This document shows, piece by piece, positions 25,297 to 31,467 of a stretch of DNA of 37,691 nucleotides. Numbering within the stretch: position 1 is the first letter of the stretch; every line of letters begins with the position of its first letter. The stretch comes from Acidobacteriaceae bacterium (GTDB taxonomy: Bacteria > Acidobacteriota > Terriglobia > Terriglobales > Acidobacteriaceae). The stretch covers positions 134-37,824 of the forward strand of contig PLSB01000046.1 in NCBI GenBank assembly GCA_003165005.1. Reading direction: 5' to 3'. The notes under the pieces were generated by a model, which had not been told where the DNA came from, did not search any database, and saw only the letters and a program-made list of their open reading frames with translations. Position numbers and translations under genes: made by a program.

Positions 25297-25417
25297 CTTT
25301 GCATAGATAAGTCGTAGGCAAGTCGCTCCCTCAAGAGTCTGTTGCCAATCTGCGTGTAATCGATATGGCCCTCGGTTCAAGTCGGATTGGGAAGACATAT
25401 CTTGTAGATTTGTTCAA

Positions 25418-26194
25418 CTAAGCACGTATGTCTAGGTAGAGCGTGTATTCGCCAGTCTTGCCAGTGCGGTGCCGATACGGTGCAAGTGCCCGGACAACAG
25501 CTTCAGCGCATTCAGAATCGTGTGTCTCGATGCATATGTTACGCACACGTGGGAGCCATTCATCGGTATCTCCAGAAAAAAGTACTCCCTCACTCCCTTC
25601 GATATCGATCTTCAAGATATCGATCTCATTCCGTGGGCACATCGCAAGTAGCGCTGGCATATCAAAAGCAGTAACACTGCCGCTCTCGCCGGGCTCAGGG
25701 GGACGCACTTGTGTGGCCCATTCGCGACCATCGCGAAAAGTGCCGCGAGAAAGGGCGAGTTGGCCACAGGAATGCCATGCGGCGCCTTCAACCACTTTAG
25801 CCCGATCGCCATAGCGAGCCAAAGTTCGTTTGCAGATTTCGTAACTAGCTGGGTCGGGTTCGACGGCAAGGACGAATGCGCCAGGGAAGAGGCTCAAGAA
25901 AAACGAGCTAGTAAAGCCTACGTTAGCACCGAGATCCAGAATCACCCGGGGTGAGCGGCATAGACTCGACCGCCAAAAATCCATTTCGCCAAAGAGGAAG
26001 ATGTTCCGGAACAGATCAAAGTCACTGCTCTGCCCCATGCGGACCGAAACTGGATGACGCAAACATTTCGGGCGAAGGGAAACCGCTTTATGAACAAGTC
26101 CCCTGCGATCAGCCGCGTTCGCAAAGCTCCAGCGCAGGCCACCCAAGAGCCCAAGGCGACGCTGATACCAAAAGTGAGTTTCCCATCTCGTCAT
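25418..26194 (-). CDS. FkbM-family methyltransferase
   Basis: SAM-dependent O-methyltransferase of 258 residues from the ATG at 26194 (GAGG upstream); the ORF track starts at a TTG four codons earlier. The SAM-binding motif is VILDLGANVGFTSSFFLSLF, with the acidic residue of motif II in FVLAVEPDPASYEICKR. The FkbM signature is DILKIDIEGSEG. Family members methylate sugars or secondary metabolites. It is paired convergently with the glycosyltransferase, 121 bp apart, which suggests both modify the same glycan. Base composition near its 3' end and in the gap is less GC-rich than the neighbours. Confidence 0.9.
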   Translation of the reverse strand: MTRWETHFWYQRRLGLLGGLRWSFANAADRRGLVHKAVSLRPKCLRHPVSVRMGQSSDFDLFRNIFLFGEMDFWRSSLCRSPRVILDLGANVGFTSSFFLSLFPGAFVLAVEPDPASYEICKRTLARYGDRAKVVEGAAWHSCGQLALSRGTFRDGREWATQVRPPEPGESGSVTAFDMPALLAMCPRNEIDILKIDIEGSEGVLFSGDTDEWLPRVRNICIETHDSECAEAVVRALAPYRHRTGKTGEYTLYLDIRA

Positions 26195-26339
26195 CTCAAG
26201 CCTCAAAACACGATGCGACCTTGGTAATTCTGGGCGGAGTGAAATTTAGAGCGGTCACTCTGAATCCGCGGCACATAGGAAGTGAAATAGCGCCGTCCAT
26301 CGCAATCGCCCCATCAATTCCAGTTGTTCCTTCGCGTGC

Positions 26340-26530
26340 TCGCCTCTCGCGCCCCGCAAACAGGCCCTGGCGCATTCACAGCATCCTTCTGTCCCGGTGC
26401 TTCCTCCACACCCGTCACAGCATCTGCGCCCACGGCCTCAATTCGGCAATCGCTTCCGCCACGTTCGCCGGATTTGGTCCGCCCACTGCGATCCGAAGTT
26501 CCTTTGGCGCAAGGCCCGGCTCTTGAGAAT
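26340..26530 (-). pseudogene. trpF: Decayed C-terminal remnant of a phosphoribosylanthranilate isomerase (trpF)
   Basis: The gap 26195-26556 has no intact gene, but its minus strand reads LRIAVGGPNPANVAEAIAEL then RPWA. After a frameshift it continues DAVTGVEEAPGQKDAV. This matches the end of TrpF, where the pattern is A-G-G-L-x-P-x-N-V-x-E-A-I, then G-V-D-x-x-[ST]-G-V-E-x-x-P-G-x-K-D. A further frame change follows (MRQGLFAGRERRAREG resembles the terminal helix). The N-terminal 150 or so residues are absent. It lies directly next to repeat copy 2. Similarity was judged by motif only. Confidence 0.6.
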
Positions 26531-26556
26531 GCAAACTCACCACGGCATGAGGCGCA

Positions 26557-26739
26557 TGAAAATCACGCACCCTCACGCTCCCGGCGCGTTCAAATCCACT
26601 AACCCCTCGGGTAGCGCCATTTCTACGCGCCTGCCTTCGAGGTCGAGCTTGCGCAGGTAGCTCTTGGCGAACGGGATCAGCACCTCGCCGCTTGCGCCGC
26701 GCACCACGAGAAGCGGTACGGGGCCGGCCGTCCGGTCCA
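26557..26739. repeat. 183-bp direct repeat, copy 2 (3' end of intact rimM)
   Basis: Partner of 24050-24232, same orientation, offset exactly 2,507 bp with no indels. It includes 16 bp beyond the rimM stop, so the duplicated unit extends past the coding end. Confidence 0.85.
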
Positions 26740-27241
26740 CGTCCTCAATCTCGCCGACATTCACCGTTGCCGCACCCGCCACGTCCACCAGCACGCACCC
26801 GATCAGGTCGCCGATGTAGGTTTCATCGGCGGCAAGCGGAGCTCGATCGGCTTGCGGAATGGCCACCACCAGCCCCTTCAGCTCTTCCGCTGCGCTGATC
26901 GAGTCCACGCCCGCGAAGTGCAGCACGATACCGCCTTTGTGCAGCCAGTGGTTGGCCAGGTCCATGGGACGAACCTGAGGAGGAACGGGCATGGTCTCCC
27001 GGGTCCCCAAGTGCGAGGGACCCGGGGCACCCACACCCACACCCACACTCACACTCACACTCACACTCGCACCCGCACTCGACGGGGCTCCCGCGCCGTC
27101 AGGCTTGAGCACCCACAAACGCTTACGTTCAGTAAATTTTTCAGGGAAATCGGTGAGAAGCTCGGCGAGAACCTCGCCTTTGCGGCCTTGCGGACGGCGA
27201 ATCCGCGCCAGCCAAACCCATGTTTCCGGCTGTACCGGCAC
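26573..27241 (-). CDS. rimM: Ribosome maturation factor RimM with a repeat-derived linker
   Basis: Binds S19 and helps mature the 30S head. The N-terminal RimM domain begins WVWLARIRRPQGRKGEVLAE and continues after an insert with LHFAGVDSISAAEELKGLVV. The C-terminal PRC barrel contains DETYIGDLIGCVLVDVAG and LLVVRGASGEVLIPFAKSYL. It has 222 residues, against about 170-180 usually. The excess is at about 48-92, where a hexamer array encodes SVSVSVSVGVGVG and a hairpin element encodes APGPSHLGTRET. The start is GTG 27241 with GGAGG five bases upstream. It is the third gene of rpsP-khpA-rimM. A truncated copy of its 3' end lies at 24066-24232. Confidence 0.95.
   Translation of the reverse strand: MPVQPETWVWLARIRRPQGRKGEVLAELLTDFPEKFTERKRLWVLKPDGAGAPSSAGASVSVSVSVGVGVGAPGPSHLGTRETMPVPPQVRPMDLANHWLHKGGIVLHFAGVDSISAAEELKGLVVAIPQADRAPLAADETYIGDLIGCVLVDVAGAATVNVGEIEDVDRTAGPVPLLVVRGASGEVLIPFAKSYLRKLDLEGRRVEMALPEGLVDLNAPGA
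26998..27026. repeat. Dispersed palindrome family 2, copy 1 (inside rimM)
   Basis: CCCGGGTCCC, loop CAAGTGCGA, GGGACCCGGG: a perfect 10-bp stem. The same element at 31092-31120 (opposite strand) reads CCCAGGTCCC-CAAGTGCGA-GGGACCTGGG, differing by one base pair changed on both arms. Similarity extends into the flanks (CTCCC before, CACCC after). In rimM it is in frame. Confidence 0.85.
27032..27079. repeat. CACACT-type hexamer array inside rimM (8 units)
   Basis: Eight units of CACACC/CACACT/CGCACC/CGCACT directly follow the hairpin. The 6-bp period keeps the reading frame, giving alternating Val and Ser/Gly on the minus strand. The same hexamers make a 14-unit array at 33690-33773. Confidence 0.85.
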
Positions 27242-27289
27242 GGCGACCTCCGCTCCCGGAAGACGATAACAGCGCGGCCTCGGACGACG

Positions 27290-27559
27290 CTAGATCTCGT
27301 CGTCCTCTTCCAGAATGTCGAGCGTGTAGCGGTGGTGCAGCTTCATGCTGACTGCGCCCAGAATGGTGCGCACCGAGCGCGCGGTACGCCCCTGCTTGCC
27401 GATGACCTTGCCCACATCCTGCGCGGCCACGCGGAGCCGGAGCACCGTATTCTCTTCCCGGTTTACGGACTCCACCTCGACGGCTTGCGGTTCATCCACC
27501 AGGGCCCGCGCAATTTCGCGAACCAATTCGTCGACTTGCACCATTTCAGCTTGGGTCAT
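27290..27559 (-). CDS. khpA: KH-domain RNA-binding protein KhpA (YlqC)
   Basis: Small RNA chaperone of 89 residues. I start at ATG 27559 (MTQAEMVQVDELVREIARAL) with AGAGG upstream; the track start at 27577 adds six residues and has no ribosome site. The single KH domain has the GxxG loop as VGKVIGKQGRTARSVRTIL. In Gram-positive species KhpA pairs with KhpB/EloR and binds many RNAs. Its place between rpsP and rimM is the conserved order in many phyla; spacing is 48 bp to rimM and 158 bp to rpsP. Confidence 0.93.
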   Translation of the reverse strand: MTQAEMVQVDELVREIARALVDEPQAVEVESVNREENTVLRLRVAAQDVGKVIGKQGRTARSVRTILGAVSMKLHHRYTLDILEEDDEI

Positions 27560-27717
27560 GATCGTGCCTCTGACCATCTACAGTACGGAAATTGTAGTCT
27601 GTTGGACCGTGCGCGAATAGTACCACGCATTGCCGCCCGGAGCAAAGCCCTGCACAAAGCCTGGGAGCCGCCCACGGCCTTTGCGGCCTTGGACGCGGCA
27701 GAAGCGTGGCCGGAAGC

Positions 27718-28011
27718 TTAGGCTGCCGCCGGGGCGGGAACCGCCGGCGCGAGCGAGTCTGAAACCGCCGGCGCAACTGCCGGGTTCTTCTTCACCAGCT
27801 TTTCCACGGTGGGTGAGAGCGTGGCGCCCTTGCCGCGCCAATAGGCGATCCGCTCGTGCTTCAGAGCGACGGTCGCCGGGTTGGTGCGGGGGTTGTAGGT
27901 GCCTACCACCTCAATCGAACGGCCGTTGCGGGCGCGGTCCTTCTCGATCACGACAATGCGGTAATAGGGCTGCTTGGGGGCGCCGACACGCGCCAAACGA
28001 ATCATGACCAC
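27718..28011 (-). CDS. rpsP: 30S ribosomal protein S16
   Basis: Structural protein of the small subunit body, 97 residues. The core VMIRLARVGAPKQPYYRIVV with IEVVGTYNPRTNP and YWRGKGATLSPTVEKLV is diagnostic. The C-terminus is an Ala/Pro/Val tail (AVSDSLAPAVPAPAAA), longer than in E. coli. I keep the GTG start at 28011 because E. coli S16 also begins MV-x-IRLAR; AAAGGAAC lies upstream. An ATG two codons later is possible. It is first in the rpsP-khpA-rimM operon. Confidence 0.96.
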   Translation of the reverse strand: MVMIRLARVGAPKQPYYRIVVIEKDRARNGRSIEVVGTYNPRTNPATVALKHERIAYWRGKGATLSPTVEKLVKKNPAVAPAVSDSLAPAVPAPAAA

Positions 28012-28316
28012 GGCGATACAGTTCCTTTCAGGTGCAAATCTCTGTTGGGGTCTTTAGAGCGCCTGGGGCCCCGGGCGATTGGCAGGCCGGCGCACATCCA
28101 AAGCAAAGGCCAGACTCGTCGTCCGGCCTGGGCAAGACTCAACACCTAAGTATCGCTGAAACCGGGCCTTCGAGGCAAATCGTCTGCGGCCTGCCCGCAA
28201 TCGCTCCGGAAAAACCCGCATCGGACCCTTTCCGCGGCCCGCTGGCTTATCCTAACCAGTTACAGCTTCGATTTTGTGCGCGAGCGAAGCCTACTACGAT
28301 CCGCCGGACCCAAAGC
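28012..28316. other. Divergent region between rpsP and the esterase
   Basis: A 305-bp gap with no convincing gene; the upstream part of ORF 28032-29027 is non-coding extension. It should hold the ribosomal-operon promoter (minus) and the esterase promoter (plus). GGCTTATCCTAACCAG near 28242-28257 contains a possible -10. The only firm structure is the hairpin at 28107-28129. Confidence 0.5.
28107..28129 (-). other. Leader hairpin upstream of rpsP, terminator-like
   Basis: On the minus strand AGGCCGGAC-GACGA-GTCTGGCCT (9-bp stem with one G-U) is followed by TTGCTTTGG. It lies 95 nt before the rpsP start with no minus-strand gene upstream, so it could be an attenuator or protein-binding leader structure for the operon. 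The T-run is weak. Confidence 0.4.
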
Positions 28317-29027
28317 ATGAACCGCGAATATCACGAAGGTCAATCCAACAGGCTCAACCGCTCCATGGAGCTGCTTGTCTTTGGCCACGCCGGCCTGCCC
28401 GTTCTCGTCTTCCCAACCTCCGGGGGACGCTTCTTCGACTTTGAAGACCGCGGCATGATTGCCGCGCTGGCCGGCAAGATTGACGCCGGCCAACTGCAAC
28501 TTTTTTGCGTCGATTCCGTGGACCGCGAGAGCTGGTACAACCGCCAGGTGGCTCCCAGCCGCCGCGTCGCCCGCCACATGCAGTACGAGGCCTACCTTCT
28601 CGACGAAGTTGTGCCGCTCATCCGCCAGAAAAACCCCGGCCCGCGGCTCGTCGCGCTCGGCGCCAGCTTTGGCGGCTACCACGCGGTCAATATCGCCCTG
28701 CGCCATCCCGAAATCTTCAGCGGGTTTTTCTCCATGTCCGGCGTCTTCGACCTCACCGTCTTTCTTCAGGGCTACTACGACCAGAATTGCTACTTTCATT
28801 TGCCCACGCACTACCTGCCCCGGCTCGAAGACGACCGGCTTCTCGAGCGCATGCGCCTGAACACCTACGTGCTGACCACGGGCTGGGACGATCAATGCCT
28901 CGCCCAGAACCAGCTACTCGACCGCCTTCTGACCGGGAAGGGAATTCCGCATGAGCTTCACGTGTGGGATGCGCCGAACTCGCATGACTGGCCGACATGG
29001 CAACGCATGGCGCAGCAATATCTCTGA
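28317..29027 (+). CDS. Esterase of the alpha/beta-hydrolase superfamily
   Basis: Cytoplasmic hydrolase of 236 residues; no signal peptide. I start at ATG 28317 (MNREYHEGQSNRLNRSMELL). The nucleophile elbow is ALGASFGGYHAV with Ser117. The likely acid is in TTGWDDQCL and the His in NSHDWPTWQRM near the C-terminus, giving a complete triad. It resembles the putative-esterase group (esterase D/COG4947-like); the substrate is unknown. The ribosome site is weak. It diverges from rpsP and stands alone. Confidence 0.85.
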   Translation: MNREYHEGQSNRLNRSMELLVFGHAGLPVLVFPTSGGRFFDFEDRGMIAALAGKIDAGQLQLFCVDSVDRESWYNRQVAPSRRVARHMQYEAYLLDEVVPLIRQKNPGPRLVALGASFGGYHAVNIALRHPEIFSGFFSMSGVFDLTVFLQGYYDQNCYFHLPTHYLPRLEDDRLLERMRLNTYVLTTGWDDQCLAQNQLLDRLLTGKGIPHELHVWDAPNSHDWPTWQRMAQQYL

Positions 29028-29142
29028 CGCAGGCAGCGAGGAATCGGGAAAGGAAGGAGTGAGGGATCAGCATTCCCCTTCAAGGATGTGTGCTTGGGGC
29101 GCCAGAGACGGCGCCCGCTCGGAATGGGTTCGCTGAAAGAAG

Positions 29143-29167
29143 AAAGCCGCCGAACAACGGCGGCTTT
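29143..29167 (-). terminator. Intrinsic terminator of the PEP-CTERM gene
   Basis: AAAGCCGCCG-AACAA-CGGCGGCTTT is a perfect 10-bp stem. Read on the minus strand it is followed by TTTCTTCTTTC and lies 28 bp past the stop of the PEP-CTERM gene. The A-run on the other side could let it also stop esterase transcripts, though less well. Confidence 0.8.
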
Positions 29168-29194
29168 CCATGAGCGGTTTTTCGAGGAGAAACG

Positions 29195-29875
29195 CTATGC
29201 CGTCAGCTTCTTGCGGAATGCGAACAGCACGCCCAGAAGCCCGGTGCAAAGGAGGACGATGCTGGAGGGCTCGGGAACGGGAGGAGTGGAGGACTCGGCG
29301 ATGAAAGCCATGTCACCGGTGCCCTGGTTGTTCGCGGCTAGCCATTCGCCGGTGATCACGTTGACCCCCGAACCCAACGCGAATGTCGCCGAGCTCATGT
29401 CCGCGTTGCCAAGCGACGCGTTGATGTCTCCAGCTTCGTAGTTGCCGTCAACGGTCGAAGCGGAGGTGTCCCCGCTTCCAGGCGACACCCACCCCGGATT
29501 TTGCGGCGCAACAACGAACGGGCTTGCCGCGGCTGCCATGGGGTCGCCATTGTCGAACATCTGAAACTCGTCGCCAGTTGCTTGCAGGTCGGTCACGGTG
29601 AGGGTGCCAGACGTCGTGAGTGTGATCTGCCAGCTTGTTCCGGTGGGGGCAAGCACCGAGTTGGCGAAATTATTTCCGCTTGGCAGGATAGGCCCATCAA
29701 CCCCAAGGGTATACTCAGCAGAACCGGCTCCAAACAGCGAACTGGGGGCATTAGAGACGAACTGCGCCGTATACCACTGATTGGTTACGATGTTGTCGTC
29801 AGCCTTCGCGGCTGGCGTCACAAAAAACCCTGAGATCGCCACGAGAAGCGCGATTACGAATAGTCTCCGAGACAT
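29195..29875 (-). CDS. PEP-CTERM sorting-domain protein
   Basis: Secreted protein of 226 residues. I start at ATG 29875 (MSRRLFVIALLVAISGFFVT) with AAGGAG 8 nt upstream; the track start at 29920 adds 15 residues. The signal peptide is cleaved near AAKADD. The body is Thr/Ser/Gly-rich and probably beta-sandwich. The C-terminus VPEPSSIVLLCTGLLGVLFA followed by RKK is a textbook PEP-CTERM anchor: PEP motif, membrane helix, basic cluster, processed by an exosortase. No exosortase is in the window. Such proteins often associate with exopolysaccharide. Confidence 0.9.
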   Translation of the reverse strand: MSRRLFVIALLVAISGFFVTPAAKADDNIVTNQWYTAQFVSNAPSSLFGAGSAEYTLGVDGPILPSGNNFANSVLAPTGTSWQITLTTSGTLTVTDLQATGDEFQMFDNGDPMAAAASPFVVAPQNPGWVSPGSGDTSASTVDGNYEAGDINASLGNADMSSATFALGSGVNVITGEWLAANNQGTGDMAFIAESSTPPVPEPSSIVLLCTGLLGVLFAFRKKLTA

Positions 29876-30366
29876 TGATATAGCTCCTTCTTTCACATCA
29901 CAGCGGTAATACGGTTTCACATAAAGTGAGAAGATCCGCTTCCGCTCTGGCCCTGAATGTCAAGTACTCCGTGATTGATGTTGCACGCAAAGGGCCACTC
30001 TCTGCCGCCTCGATCCCAGGACAGTCTTGTAGTAAATGCTTTATTTTGTTAACTATGGAATAACTCGGTGTTCCTGCCAACTGCCGGGAAGTGCGCTAGC
30101 ATTCGATGACTAGGAAAATAATTTCCCTAAGAACAGGGAATGAGTTTTCCCATTCCACAGGAGGTTGACAGTTTCCTTCCTGCGAGAGTTTGAACGGTCC
30201 CGCCCCGCCTTTCCAGTACTGTGCCCGTCCAGCGCCCCGATGGCGTGCCCACCCTAAAAAACATCGGGCCGAACTCGCGATGTCGGGAAGTGAAGCCAAT
30301 TTGCATTGAAATGAAAGGCTCGTATCACCTACTGCGGGTCAGCAACACTGGTGCGGAGCTGACTCG
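29876..30366. other. Gene-free region between PEP-CTERM protein and flavoprotein
   Basis: I see no supported gene in these 491 bp. It is AT-richer than its surroundings (GCTTTATTTTGTTAACTATG near 30038). It contains inverted pairs TTCCCT/AGGGAA (30122-30139) and CCCGATG/CATCGGG (30236-30269). It includes the upstream region of the PEP-CTERM gene on the minus strand. GCTGACTCGCTAACTCGCGG at its right end, overlapping the flavoprotein stop, resembles the trmD array words. Confidence 0.5.
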
Positions 30367-30957
30367 CTAACTCGCGGTCTTCTTCAGCAGCCACGCCATG
30401 TTCTGCCCCAGCGTCTTCATGGTCTGGATGCCTTCCAGGTCCTTTTCCACGTCGCCTTTCTCAAGGCCGATGCCGATGTTCCAATAGGACGAGCCGGGAA
30501 CGATCATCTCGCTGATCAGGAAGAAATGATTCAGCGTGTCGAAGGCGTGCATGGCGCCGGCGCGGCGCACCGCAACCACCGCTGCGCCCACCTTGCGCCG
30601 GAAGATGCCGCCGTTGGACTTCGACACCAGGCAGGCGCGGTCCATGAGCGCCTTCATCTCAGAGGACACGTCTGCCACATACGTTGGTGAACCAAGAAGA
30701 ATTCCGTCCGCCTGCTCCATCTTCTCGATGTACGTGTTGCCCATGTCGTTTTTCTGTCCGCAACGCCGGTCCTTGTTCTTCGAGCACTCGCGGCACGCCA
30801 GGCACCCGTGGATTTTGGCCCCGCTCATCTCGATCAACTCGGTCCCGATGCCTTCTTTTTCGAGCTCCCTCAGCACGTAGCCCAGCAGGATCGCAGTATT
30901 TCCGCCCTTGCGCGCGCTGCCGTTCAGCGCCACAACCTTCAAACTTTTCCCTTCCAT
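30367..30957 (-). CDS. Flavodoxin-like flavoprotein with an iron-sulfur-type cysteine motif
   Basis: NAD(P)H-dependent FMN-reductase/iron-sulfur flavoprotein family, 196 residues. I start at ATG 30957 (MEGKSLKVVALNGSARKGGN); the track extends 149 codons upstream through repeats. The FMN phosphate loop is LNGSARKGGNT, and the second FMN motif is GSPTYVADVSSEMKALMDR. Between them CLACRECSKNKDRRC has the compact C-x2-C-x2-C-x6-C spacing found in iron-sulfur flavoproteins that bind a 4Fe-4S cluster. Electron donor and acceptor are unknown. The upstream 510 bp are packed with dispersed palindromes. Confidence 0.88.
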   Translation of the reverse strand: MEGKSLKVVALNGSARKGGNTAILLGYVLRELEKEGIGTELIEMSGAKIHGCLACRECSKNKDRRCGQKNDMGNTYIEKMEQADGILLGSPTYVADVSSEMKALMDRACLVSKSNGGIFRRKVGAAVVAVRRAGAMHAFDTLNHFFLISEMIVPGSSYWNIGIGLEKGDVEKDLEGIQTMKTLGQNMAWLLKKTAS

Positions 30958-31018
30958 TTGTTCCGTCTTCCTTTCCTGTTGGAGTGATTTAAAAAAATCC
31001 CTCAAAAAAATCCCGTGC

Positions 31019-31053
31019 CCCATCCTTTCCGCGTTTTTTGCGGAAAGGGTGGG
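31019..31053. repeat. Dispersed palindrome family 1, copy B
   Basis: CCCATCCTTTCCGC, loop GTTTTTT, GCGGAAAGGGTGGG. Same stem length and same single T/G wobble as the trmD copy, preceded by GTGC. It lies in the 30958-31467 spacer, which has no supported gene. Confidence 0.85.
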
Positions 31054-31091
31054 ATCACGGCCAAACTCTACGCTCACCTCGAAAATGGGTG

Positions 31092-31120
31092 CCCAGGTCC
31101 CTCGCACTTGGGGACCTGGG
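31092..31120. repeat. Dispersed palindrome family 2, copy 2
   Basis: CCCAGGTCCC, loop TCGCACTTG, GGGACCTGGG: the reverse orientation of the rimM copy, with one compensated base pair. It lies between family 1 copies B and C. Confidence 0.85.
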
Positions 31121-31153
31121 AGAGCACAATTCCCAACCCAGCCGGGGCCGTGC

Positions 31154-31188
31154 CCCATCCTTTCCGCGCTCGTTGCGGAAAGGGTGGG
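31154..31188. repeat. Dispersed palindrome family 1, copy C
   Basis: CCCATCCTTTCCGC, loop GCTCGTT, GCGGAAAGGGTGGG. The stem is identical to copy B; only the loop differs. All three copies keep the T/G wobble at stem position 5. Confidence 0.85.
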
Positions 31189-31467
31189 ATACCGTGGACC
31201 GCACCTTTTTCCTTCTGTGCGGAATCTAACCCCGCTAGCACCGCTAGCTCCGCTGACACGCTCAAACTCACTATTGTGCCTCCAGCGGCCGGTCTTGTCT
31301 GTGACGCATGAAATAAATGCCCAAACGCCGGGAACCTTTTTGCCCGCCGCGTGGTCAAAGGAAATAGCGCCTGCATACACCCAAGCCGAGGATTCTTTTT
31401 GCAAGAATCGCAGGCAGTTGCGTTCAACGGTCGAGGGCTGCCGTCAGGGCTCTCTTCAGGAGGAGTC

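Noticed and set aside
25365-25395. GGTTCAAGTC between the glycosyltransferase and FkbM genes as a tRNA T-loop or attachment site
   Set aside because: The flanking bases do not pair into a T-arm and no acceptor, D or anticodon arm could be found.
30958-31404. N-terminal 149 codons of the 345-residue flavoprotein ORF
   Set aside because: They translate dispersed palindromes and spacer; the flavodoxin fold starts at MEGKSLKVVALNGSARK at 30957.
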